From: Diprion similis
Lineage: Eukaryota; Arthropoda; Insecta; Hymenoptera; Diprionidae
Direction of reading: 5' to 3'
Length of the DNA stretch: 64,000 bases
NCBI RefSeq assembly: GCF_021155765.1
Contig: NC_060110.1
Span: forward strand, 5,642,001 to 5,706,000
In this document: one piece after another, positions 1-12,293 of the stretch
How the letters are laid out: each line of letters opens with the position of its first letter
Numbering within the stretch: position 1 is the first letter of the stretch
The notes under the pieces: generated by a model
Told to the model about the DNA's origin: nothing
Database searches by the model: none
The model's input: the letters and a program-made list of their open reading frames with translations, nothing else
Translations under genes and position numbers: made by a program

Positions 1-485
1 TCTCATCACTCAGTAGTAGTTGGAAAAATTCAATCAATACGTATAAAGAAGCATTTCCTGTCAAATCGGATGGAAAAGCATGATTCTTCATATAAAGCCA
101 TTACAGCACTTACCTGTAATTGTCGTCAGTTTTGAATGGTATTGAACCAAATTTTTTGAAATTCGTAATGTTCTACTCTTATTTTGTAAATGAATGCTTC
201 TCTTCGTTTAAATGTACTTTTTCCGCGAAATTTAGGTAAATCTTCTGACGCAAATCACCAATCATATGTCAAAATTTTTTCACAGCATGCATTTTCGTTT
301 ATCAATCTTAATCAATATGTGAATTATGGTAGGCTGCGCAAACATTCATGGTAGGTTCAGTGAATGCATATTTGAAATATACTGAAGGATAAGTTTATAG
401 AAAGGGAAACCGAACATTTGATTTGACCTGAAACATGCCATACATATATATTATGCTATGCAAACTTTCTAAAAATCAATTTCAG
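1..485. other. intron or flank upstream of the Arf-like last exon
   Basis: AT-rich sequence ending in a splice acceptor (TTTCAG, last base 485). It is probably the final intron of the Arf-like gene whose last exon follows. I see no convincing further coding exon in it. Confidence 0.4.
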
Positions 486-692
486 GACTCACCTAACGCT
501 CTGAGGCCAGATCAAGTGAAGGAGGCTTTAGACCTACGCAGCATCCCACCTAGTAAACACAAAGTTGAAGTTATCGGCTGTCAAACTCGACCACTGCCAG
601 ACCTTCCTTCTGGACTGACAACCTACACGTGGTATCATCCATCTATCGAAGCCGTTCGAAAAAAGATATTCGCTATGGCCACATCAACTTAA
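486..692 (+). CDS. C-terminal exon of an Arf/Arl-family small GTPase (5' part outside window)
   Basis: The exon opens at a clean acceptor with Asp in phase 0, then reads DSPNALRPDQVKEALDL. In Arf-family GTPases the guanine-binding NKxD motif is followed by a similar LPNAL..EV...L stretch, so the leading Asp is probably the D of NKQD, with the asparagine and lysine in the exon to the left of the window. The following stretch (KVEVIGCQT) fits the beta-6 strand and the loop that normally carries a Cys/Ser-Ala motif, and the remaining residues form the C-terminal helix. TAA is at 690-692 and AATAAA lies near 740. Members of this family bind GTP and recruit effectors to membranes. The subfamily (which ARL) is not recognised. 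The insertion of about ten residues before the last helix (PLPDLPSGLTTYT) is longer than in classical Arfs. Confidence 0.55.
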   Translation, partial: DSPNALRPDQVKEALDLRSIPPSKHKVEVIGCQTRPLPDLPSGLTTYTWYHPSIEAVRKKIFAMATST

Positions 693-2605
693 TTAACTTA
701 ATTTCAATATATGCTTAATCTAAGGAATCAATTTATTGTAATAAAAAAATCAAGAAAACGGAATGGTAAAAAAAAAGAGAAAAAGAAAAAAAAAGAGCTC
801 CAGACACAAAAAGACATGAACAAAGTATATCAATAGATGGTAAATAAACAGCGTACTAATAATTTTTATGCATTTGATGCATCGATTAAGCAAAAAATCT
901 AGAAAATGTCTTCAGGATACCTCATTTTGTTAATAAACTCTAATAATAATAGTAAATTATAATAATAGTTTGGCTGGTTCGCTAATGCAGTTATGTATGT
1001 TTTTTTTTTTTTTTTTTTCTTGTAATGCAATTTCGCTCATCTGCAGTTAATTTTTTTCTGTCAAATTTATGAATGTTATGTGAGATGGGTGATGGTCTTG
1101 GAAGATTTTCAATCAAGGACAGTGTCATGAATGGATCAAGAGAGAATTTATATATTTGTATACTAATGTTTCTGACATGAATTATTTTCTGTCAACGACA
1201 GATTTATTGCCGTGATTTACAACGGGCTTTCCTTAGTTTTTTTCTTTTTTTTTATGTACTCAACTTAGTGTTGAATTCGGTGAAATCTCAACTGTATACT
1301 CGAATACGGTCAATCTAAAAACAGATATTCGCACAGAGCATATTACCAATTGAGAATCTTCGAAAAGGTAGTTGAAGTTTTTTTTAGAATGATGGTATTT
1401 TGTGTTGATTCGAATTTACTTTCAATTCTCAGATGAATGAGACTGTTCTATTATTCGTAATATTCCGGAGACCTAGAATTCATTCCATAATTCAGTTCTT
1501 TGCCAACCAACACAAATCATTTGCACTGTAACTGTTCTACTGGTTATAAAAAAAAGACACCAAACAAATTTTCAATTCTTGGAAAAACTTCATTCAGATG
1601 ATCTGATAATATTTTGATACATGTTTTCAGCTAAAAAAATGTTGAAATTTGACTGATGTTTCAAATTTCTACTAACTGAAGCTAACAACTTGAACATTTT
1701 AAGTAACATCTAGAACTGTATTCGTTTGTATGATGAAAGCATTTATAGAAACAGAAATCACAATTCTGACACGAATGAAATTATCTGATTTTTTATGACA
1801 ACTGAATGATCTTACATTCTATTGTACGCCAGGTGTGAGAACGAATAAAGCATAATAGAGTAGAACCACAATCAAGTTTACAAAATTTGTTCGAATTATT
1901 CGTAGTCGCAGATGACAGTGAAATGAGATTTATTTCCTAAGAATCGCATCTGAAGTATAAATAACTTCTAAATTATTGTTACTTTACTCACGTAGACTGT
2001 ACAATATACGATTAACCATCGTTGCATTACAATATAACACATTTGGTTAGTATTAGTATTGAGGAGAGACGTATTTTTTATGAATAGCGCTTGTGTTTTG
2101 ACTGTTTTGTGTTTGCATTCACTGTTACAAATCTGTAAACCTATGATTAATTATTATTACACCCAGTGTGGTACTGCATGTATTGATTTCCGCAGATAGA
2201 AAAAAATCCTCATGAATTCACATGATCAATAGTGTACGTGTATCACGTTAAAATCTAATGCAGCTTTGGCATGTGCACGTAAAAAATGGTAATAATTTCC
2301 ACTGATAAAAATCTGAGGAAAATACGAAGGACATTTAACCGCGAGGGTAGTGCCATATGAAAAGTCGATGTATTGTTACTTGTCATTAATATAATAAAAA
2401 TTCATTCAATAATATCACAGAGTTTTCATTCAGCTAAAAATGGTACACAACCAAATAAAATAGAAATACAAACGGAATATCTTGATGCTGCATTTACAAA
2501 AGAATTTTAGGCTTTTAAAACAAAATTTTTATTCTTATATTTACACCAATACTTGGTCAGAATATATTTGAAGTTTGTACAGTATAGAAAGATCGTGCTG
2601 TTGTT
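693..2605. other. AT-rich intergenic region between convergent 3' ends
   Basis: No coding exon is visible. It holds the Arf-like polyadenylation signal (about 740), A-rich tracts around 765-795 and an 18-base poly-T at about 1001-1018. On the minus strand a polyadenylation signal for NOP16 (TTTATT on the plus strand, 2528-2533) lies about 75 bases past its stop. The flanking genes converge here. Confidence 0.6.
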
Positions 2606-4155
2606 TTAATCACTTTCATCATTGCTATCTGTTAGGAATTCACCGTCATCTAATATGTCGTCTTCTGAAAGTTCTTCCTCGCCCATATCGCTCAGATTAA
2701 CAAATCCCTCAGCTGGGTTATCTCCATCTAGTAATGCTTCTTCATCATCACTGTCGCTATCGCTAGAGACAGATTTTTGTGTCGCCAAGGTACTCTTTCT
2801 ATGCTTATTAGCCGAATCTTTAGTTTGACTTTCCTCAACTGAGTTATCGTGATTCTGCGAATTAGAATTCAGCTTATGGTCCACTCGCATATTTTTTTCA
2901 TTCAAATCTGGTTTTTTTATATTCCGATTTTCATTCTTCAGCTTAGCAGTTGTTTTATTATTTTTTTTATCAGGAGTATTTTCAGCATCACTTTCATCGT
3001 CAGAGAATAGTTTCAATTTTTTCAATCCATTTTCGCTCTGAATACCATTGGCATTGCTTGTATCGTCAGCCAAATTTTTGTTGCCAGCATGAAAGTCGTC
3101 AGTCTCATCATCATCACCAATGGACTCAATTTCCCACACTGGTTTTCTTTTTTTTGTAACTTTTTGTTTTTTTGGAGCGGAATATTTCATTGCATTCTCT
3201 TCCCCGATCCTTTTCTTAGTTTCTTCAAGCGGCGTCGGATCGTCGAGTACAATTTCACCGGTTTTCAAAAGGTATTCTGCATACTGTTCTGGTATACTTT
3301 TGAATTTGTTTATTTTACCTCGGATTTGACACCAGGTCATTTGGTAATAATTTTTTTTGTCCCTAGCCATTGCCTAGAATAGAAAAAAGGGTAAAAATGA
3401 ATTAAAAAAAAATCTCGTCAACCTTATATTCTTGTCTTTTCCTTTTGGTTCTTACCTTATAATCATCTCCGTACTTTTCCATCAAATAAGTGATAAATTG
3501 AACTTGATTTTTAGGCAAACGGAACAAGCGTTCCCTTGGTGCCTTGGCTTCATTTTCAAGATCGTTGGCGACATGGATCTTTCGTTTTGGAAGATTTATT
3601 TGATTCGTGGACTCTTCTTCATCTGCTTCCTGAACATTATCGTCCGTCATAGTTTTATCGCGCCTAACAACTCCAATCAAATCTTGCTTTAATGAACGAA
3701 TTTGCAAAACCTCGTTTGGATTGTATGTTAGGCCCATGTCATTTAAATTTGAGCGTATTGATCTCTTGCGCTCCCATTCATTCTCAATTTCTTTGCTGAA
3801 AAATAGCGATTGATTATCGACAAATGTATCAAGGAAATATGTATAAGAATATGTTTATGCTTCTTGTTTTGATTTCTTCCATTTTACTTTATTTTAATGT
3901 AAAAGAAAAAAAATAAGAACAAAGGTGGATGGTAAAATGAAGAAAATGTCAAAGTAATTTTGAATTAAAAAAAAAAATTTATCATTTCAGTCAACTCGCG
4001 ATAATAAATAATTCCAATTTATAGGTTAAGTCAAATTAGGTTAGGTTTGCTTACCAATCGATTTTCGGTAGTTTTTGAAGTTTGTTTCGCAGACGTTTGC
4101 GATTCACATTCGCTCTAAACCTCTTCTTGCGTTTCTGTTTTCGTACTTTCGTCAT
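2606..4155 (-). CDS. NOP16: NOP16 ribosome-biogenesis protein with a long acidic tail
   Basis: Three exons (4155-4055, 3795-3456, 3373-2606) join in phase to give 402 residues. The N-terminus is strongly basic (KVRKQKRKKRF). Residues 33-190 match Nop16: an acidic WERKRSIRSNLNDMGL block, a YGDDYK motif just before the second junction, and MARDKKNYYQ right after it. Both junctions are confirmed by these family motifs. Nop16 works in the nucleolus on early 60S pre-ribosomes. Human NOP16 is 178 residues; here about 210 extra residues follow, rich in Asp, Glu, Ser, Lys and Asn, with several serine/acid clusters resembling CK2 sites, and probably disordered. The start ATG (4153-4155) is the first in the basic leader and fits the family. 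The gene is transcribed away from the tRNA and shares its promoter region. Confidence 0.92.
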
Positions 4156-4292
4156 ATTGCTTTTAGTTTTTCGCTTTTTTAATTGTTGGACTTGATCTCG
4201 GAAACATGTGCCAAGTGCACTCGTGTATTATAAAATCACCACATCGCTCGGTGTGCGACAGAGATGGCATACACTGGGCATCTCACTCGAAA

Positions 4293-4304
4293 TGCGCATG
4301 CGCA
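4293..4304. promoter_or_regulatory. NRF-1/Ewg-like palindromic site
   Basis: TGCGCATGCGCA is a perfect 12-bp palindrome and an exact match to the known NRF-1 (insect Erect wing) consensus YGCGCAYGCGCR. It lies 138 bp upstream of the NOP16 start codon, a usual place for this site in ribosome-biogenesis promoters. Binding is inferred. Confidence 0.6.
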
Positions 4305-4587
4305 GAATCGTTGTAGCTAACTACAGTTATAATGACCGTGCCTAGTTGCGTTCCGTGTGTGATATACATATTGCTTATGCGTTCAAAAACGAATCACTCG
4401 TCAAATAATTTACGTATATTTTTATATAGAATTTCTCTATTTTGTATCATATTAAAAAATTTGTCGTAAAACACTTATCTCTATACTAACGTAAACATAA
4501 GTAGAGCTTGCAATGTTGAACGATTAGCTGGCACCTGTTAGAGCATTGATTAGACCTAAATTGTAACCTCACGTTACAACGGTGCAT

Positions 4588-4660
4588 GGTCCTGTGGCGC
4601 AACGGATAACGCGTCTGACTACGGATCAGAAGATTCCAGGTTCGAATCCTGGCAGGATCG
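4588..4660 (+). tRNA. tRNA-Arg (anticodon ACG)
   Basis: A 73-base cloverleaf can be folded by eye. The acceptor stem GGTCCTG pairs with CAGGATC (one G-T pair) and the discriminator is G. The anticodon stem TCTGA/TCAGA encloses CTACGGA, giving anticodon ACG, which reads CGU and, after inosine modification, CGC and CGA. The T stem CCAGG/CCTGG encloses TTCGAAT. The pol III A box (TGGCGCAACGG) and B box (GGTTCGAATCC) are intact. There is no intron and CCA is not encoded, as in eukaryotes. Confidence 0.96.
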
Positions 4661-4671
4661 CTTGAACATTA

Positions 4672-4679
4672 TTTTTTTT
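4672..4679 (+). terminator. RNA polymerase III terminator
   Basis: A run of eight T begins 11 bases after the tRNA-Arg 3' end, the normal pol III stop signal. Confidence 0.8.
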
Positions 4680-5151
4680 CCATCCGTTTCGTACTTTTTT
4701 GGACAAACATGTTCAGACGAATCAACAATTTTTAAATATAGGTAAACAATTTTACAAACCAACGATTTTGTTGCGTAGAAATCCTCAACGTGGATGTAGA
4801 TATTACACTTGTTGCATATGATAAGGCTGCAGCGGCCGCAGCTCATGATTTTTTAAACATCTTTATAATCTATGACACGTCGTCAGTTCCAAAGGGTATT
4901 CTTTCATCAGTTCCATGCGCATAATCAATGTCTGATGTATATAATATGAGTACGTTTCGCTGCATTTAAAGAATAAGCACGCGACATGCGCGCATATAAT
5001 GCAGTGAAATGCACCGGCAGTTTCAGGCAGCAGCCAGCAGATTATTCGCTTGGCTCGAGCTAACCTAACCTGACCTAACTTAAGTTATATGTATATCCAC
5101 GAAGCAGGTAGAGTACAAGTAATTGGTTGGTGAGTTCGTGCGGCAACCAAG
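4680..5151. promoter_or_regulatory. region between tRNA-Arg and TARS1, probable TARS1 promoter
   Basis: No coding exon is seen. It contains ATGCGCGCAT (about 4985-4994), another GCGC-rich palindrome reminiscent of an NRF-1 half site, and a TAACC repeat patch (CTAACCTAACCTGACCTAAC, about 5059-5079). The TARS1 start codon follows. Confidence 0.4.
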
Positions 5152-8087
5152 ATGAGCGACAGCGTAGCCTCGGAGTTACAGAACGTGAATTTGAGTGATA
5201 AAAAGGCATGAGCACGCAAGTTTCTCTATTATAATCAACTTATTTCTTTATTCTGTAACGTAAATATGCTGAAAAGCCTCGCTTTGCGTAGTCAAAAACT
5301 TGCATCATACCACGGCACGGTGCGGACATATGCTTCGGTTGGTTATGACATATTCGTTTTTACACTCCTGTGAATGTGCTCTTTGATATTTTTTTTCAAT
5401 CTCTTTCGAGATCGTTAAACATAAACCGAAAAGCAGTTCAGACTCCTCATTAAGAATACTAAACATTAAAATTCAGACGGTAAAAAATTGATTTTCCCGT
5501 CGCTGACGCAACATCTATTGCTTGTACCACCGAAGGAAATCGATAGGCTAACATAACCTTAAATTTGATACGCACATGTGTCTGATATCAACGATATATA
5601 TCAATCTCACATTATACTTGATGACTCTGTCAATATAAACATCAAAACAAATATAGATTATAATACGCATTGTTTTTCATCCAGCCGAAAATGAAACCAC
5701 CGAAGAACAAAAAGCCTCCTCAGGAACAACAAGGAATTTCTGAAAAGAACCCATGGCCGTCTTACATTCAGGTAATACTCCTGTCGTCCACTAAACTTGT
5801 TGCAAAATTGACACGTTTTTTCTTCCACCCCAGGAGCGACAAGTATTATTCGACAAGCTAAAAGCTGAATACGATGCTGAATTAGCTGCAAAATCGACCT
5901 TTGATATTAAGGTGACATTACCTGATGGAAAGCAAGTTGATGCTCAGGCTTGGCGAAGCAGTCCTTACGACATTGCCAAGGGAATAAGTCCGGGATTGGC
6001 TGATAATACTGTGATAGCGAAGGTGAACGGGGAACTGTGGGATCTGGATCGCCCTTTGGAGGCAGACTGCAAGCTGCAGCTAATCAAGTTCGATGATCCT
6101 GAGGGTCAGGCAGTATTCTGGCATTCCTCTGCACACGTCCTGGGCGAAGCCATGGAGCGGGCGTACTCAGGCTGCCTGTGTTACGGACCGCCGATTGAGA
6201 ATGGATTTTACTATGACATGTATCTGGGAGATAAAGGAATATCGAATCAAGATTTTCCCCAGCTTGAGAGCCTGATAAAGGGTATAGTCAAGGAAAAGCA
6301 GACGTTTGAGAGACTCGAGATGAAGAAGGAGGACCTGCTCGAAATGTTTAAATACAACGAGTTCAAGGTTCGCATTCTTAATGAAAAAGTGAACACCCCA
6401 ACGACGACTGTCTACCGTTGCGGTTCCCTTATCGATCTCTGCAGAGGGCCTCACGTACGGCATACTGGTAAAGTGAAGGCGATCAAGGTGACCAAGAACT
6501 CTTCTACCTACTGGGAGGGCAACGCCGAAGCAGAGACGCTGCAAAGGGTTTATGGTATCAGTTTTCCTGACACAAAGCAGCTGAAAGAGTGGGAAAAGTT
6601 TCAAGAGGAAGCAGCCAAGCGAGATCACAGAAAGCTCGGTAGAGAACAGGAGCTATTTTTCTTCCACGAGCTTTCTCCTGGATCGTGCTTTTTCCAGCCT
6701 CGAGGTGCCCATCTGTATAACACACTGGTAGATTTCATCCGCACAGAGTACAGAAAGCGTGGTTTCCAGGAAGTCGTTACGCCTAACATATACAACAGTA
6801 AATTATGGCAAACTTCGGGTCACTGGGCTCACTATGCGGAAAACATGTTCTCTTTTGAAGTTGAAAAAGAGGTGTATGCTCTGAAACCGATGAACTGTCC
6901 TGGGCACTGTCTAATGTTCGACCAGCGCACAAGATCCTGGAGAGAGCTGCCCCTCAGGATGGCGGACTTTGGTGTTTTGCACAGAAATGAATTATCAGGA
7001 GCGCTTACTGGCCTGATTAGAGTCCGAAGATTCCAGCAGGATGATGCCCATATATTTTGTACAATAGATCAAATCAAGCAGGAGGTATCAGGGGCTCTGG
7101 ATTTCCTCAAACACGTTTACTCTGTTTTTGGATTCACGTTCAATCTATGCCTCTCCACTAGACCTGATAAGTACATGGGAGAGTTGGCCGACTGGGAACA
7201 GGCTGAAAAAGCTCTTGCAGAGAGTCTGGATGCCTTCAAAGAACCATGGAGAATCAATCCAGGGGATGGAGCCTTTTACGGGCCAAAAATTGACATTACC
7301 ATTATGGATGCGCTCAAACGCTCTCATCAATGCGCTACCATTCAACTAGATTTCCAGCTACCTATCCGCTTCAATTTGTCATATATCAGGTGAGTTGATG
7401 CAGATCGATCTTTGTTAACACTTTTTTCCTCCTCACAGAAGCAACTTGAAAACTAACGAACAATAGTCTTGGTTCTTTGAGTCTTGCTACTGCTATTCAA
7501 TAACAATGCAATCTTTTACATTTCAGCGAAACAGGGGAAAAAACCAGGCCAGTTATTATCCACAGAGCAATATTAGGCTCCGTTGAACGGATGATCGCCA
7601 TCCTGACTGAATCGTACGCCGGTAAATGGCCATTTTGGCTATCACCTCGCCAAGTAATGGTGATTTCGGTCAGCAGTCAATTCGATGATTACGCTTTCAA
7701 AGTAAAACAGCAACTATGGGAGGCTGGTTTCATGGCAGAGGCCGATGTTGACCCTGGCGATACATTGAATAAGAAAATTCGCAATGCTCAATTGGCTCAA
7801 TTTAATTTCATTATTGGTAAGTAATATCTCCTTCTTTCATCAAGAACCGTTCAAGAGAAAAATTACTTTAATTCTGAAGAGGTCGCTTTTCAAAAATTTA
7901 AGGTTGACTTTACACATGTACTAATTGCTTCTTTACAGTTGTTGGAGAAAAAGAGCGCAGTGCCGGTACCGCAAATGTGAGAACCAGAGACAACGTGGTA
8001 CATGGAGAAATATCAGTGGAAGAACTGATTAAAAAATTCAACACATTCAAAGAAACGAAAGATAGAAACTGCGAGGAAAATTTTTAA
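5152..8087 (+). CDS. TARS1: threonyl-tRNA synthetase, cytosolic
   Basis: Five exons (5152-5205, 5685-5771, 5834-7389, 7527-7816, 7939-8087) give 711 residues. The enzyme charges tRNA-Thr. In order: a lysine/proline-rich N-terminal extension, a TGS domain starting near residue 72 (VTLPDGK), an editing domain with HSSAH at 144-148 and CRGPH at 250-254, and a class II catalytic core with the zinc-binding MNCPGHC at 400-406 and motif 2 (FGVLHRNE, 426-433). Motif 3 (GSVERM) and the anticodon-binding domain start in exon 4. Length and domain order match animal TARS1. Exons 2-5 are secure. Exon 1 is less so: from the ATG at 5152 the frame runs to a stop at 5209, so a splice is needed. The best reading uses a GC donor after AAA AAG; weaker GT donors in the same phase exist at 5164 and 5185. 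Confidence 0.94.
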
Positions 8088-10054
<1,967 letters not shown>

Positions 10055-11258
10055 TAATTGACATGTAACAATAAAGATTTTTCCGTCTCATTATTTTACA
10101 TTCGATATTTACATATAGTGTGGTTAACATTTCGATGTACAGAATGATGGTCACTTCTGCTTTTCTCAAAGGCCACACTCATGATTTTTCTTCTGATAAA
10201 TAATATTCTGCTAGTTAAGCTAGAGGTGCATCTTTTCCTTTCTTTTATTACTAAGCGGTACAGTAAACAAATACGGTAAACATATTCTTATCTAATTTAC
10301 GTGGTTATATACATTTTGTGTATGCAATAATAATTGTATATAATTTGTTTGTATAAATATAAATAACGTTTTCAGTGTATTTATAATAAATAATAATAAC
10401 AATGAGAAAAACAATATTTAAAACGTAGCTGCATATCAACATTATTTCATGTTTGTAACTTTAACTTTATTTTGTCGCTCCTCTTCATAAGTGAAGCACT
10501 CGATAACAGTATACCTATTACTATTTTGTATATGAAAACTATAAGAGACTCGTCTCTACTGTAATGCTTAATTTATTCACTTTGATTATTGTCAGGTGAC
10601 GATTCAAGGGTCTGATTGCTTCTTCATATTGATAGGTAAATTAAGCTTTTAGTTATTTATCTTGCGTAATTCCTACAAGTAATAAACTGTGCAGATTAAA
10701 CATATATCCACTACGCTGTGTTAGAGAAATTACGAATACAATAATCATGCACAGGTATTCAATACGAGATATATTCCAATTCGATGATTAATAATATTTA
10801 CTCTGCTATTATTTGTACATACACCTATAACAATAAACTGTGAATTTAATGTAATTGAACATACGTGTGTAAACGAAGTTAATAAATATATGTATGCATA
10901 CAGGTATAGTGTATATGTATTGTATTAAATTTTTGTATTTAAGAAACAATAATTAGAACAAAATTAAAAAAAAAAAATCTTCAACCCAATGACTAGTGAA
11001 TGGTAATATTCTGCACATGACTAGAGTTGAAAACTACCTTTACACATGAATATGTCTCTCTGTTCGAAGAGGAAAAACACATCAATTATGTCGTGTATAT
11101 TGACATTACCTATTGAAAAATACTTTGCCAAAGACCTGAATATGATTATCAAACCACTTTGGACAGTCGTTTATATTCAATTCGCAAATAAGTATTGTTC
11201 CCCTTATCATCATCTCAGTGGAGAAAGTACCACGAATTTCGACTGAGAGATGCTGTTA
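10055..11258. other. convergent 3' region between NUDT2 and Ric
   Basis: Strongly AT-rich with many possible polyadenylation signals on both strands (AATAAA at 10070-10075 for NUDT2, several TTTATT for Ric). It is probably mostly Ric 3' UTR. No coding exon is seen. Confidence 0.5.
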
Positions 11259-12293
11259 CTAGGGTGAATAGTGATCAGCCTGTCGATGTCTTCTGCGAAA
11301 TACAAAAGCAAATATAGACCTGAGACGCCACCACCGACTGTGCTTCCGACTCGCTCCCTGTGGCCTTTCTTTAGCACGAATTTGTCTAACTAAAGAGTGA
11401 AAAGCGTCATCCACAAAGTGTCTAAGAGCTGCAGATGTCTCATAGAAAGGACATCCCAACTGCCTGGCAAGTGTTTTGCCCTCCTCAGTAGTCACCTACA
11501 ACGTAGAGCAAGAATTTGTCTGAATAATTCAACTGCTGATTTAAATTAGGTTATTTCAACATCAGAGAAGAAAGTTGTTGACTAAATAGCGAACAAATCT
11601 CACTTTGCGCTGGTGCTGCAGGTCGAATTTATTCCCAACCAGTACCAGAGGAATGTCTTCCTGGGCTCTAACACGGGAGATTAGTTTACGATACTCGATT
11701 GCCTCTTGAAAGCTGTGTCGGTCTGTAACCGAGTAGCAGATCATAAAACCTTCGCCGCACCTCATATACTGATCTCTCATAGCGGTGAATTCAACCTAAA
11801 AGAGAGAAGGTGGCGCATTGACTAATTGATATTTGTCATCAGATAAAAATCTACTCCGTAGCGAAGTTGGTGGAGGACTCACCTGCCCAGCTGTGTCCAG
11901 GATATCCAGCAGAGCGGCTTCCCCGTCAATGACTGCTTGCTGCTGATACGAATCCTCTGAAAACATTAACATGAAACGATCCTTGCTATGCCGACGACTT
12001 GGGTACTTATAGCTCACCTATGGTGGGATCGTGATAGTCGAGGAAACTGTGGCTGACAAACTGCAGAGTAACAGCTGAAACGAAAAGCCAGTAGGATTAA
12101 TGGTCAAGGAAGTTGAGCCTCTTGACTCGATCGACGTCTTACCTGATTTCCCAACGCCGCCATCTCCCAGTACAACAATTTTGTAAACTCTGAGGCCACC
12201 TCTGGTTGTCGGTTGAGTCGGTATGGGAATGCTGTTGATTACGGGGGCGACGACGAAGTTGTCATCGGCCGAGGGTGGCTCATTGACAGACAT
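11259..12293 (-). CDS. Ric: Ric, a Rit-family Ras-like GTPase
   Basis: Five exons (12293-12143, 12074-12018, 11956-11883, 11795-11604, 11495-11259) give 236 residues, all phases consistent. The P-loop GDGGVGKS is at 43-50, switch I runs through HDPTIEDSY, DTAGQ ends at 94, NKFD is at 149-152 and ETSAAL near 177. The wording around these motifs ([33 protein letters not shown]) is that of Drosophila Ric and vertebrate RIT1/2. The C-terminus is basic and aromatic ([20 protein letters not shown]) and lacks a CaaX box, as is typical: Rit proteins hold to the plasma membrane through this tail, and the Drosophila tail binds calmodulin. The long N-terminus before the P-loop is also family-like. It signals through MAP kinase and stress pathways in other species. 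Confidence 0.95.

Noticed and set aside
6167-6628. 153-codon minus-strand frame inside TARS1
   Set aside because: Shadow of the highly conserved editing-domain exon.
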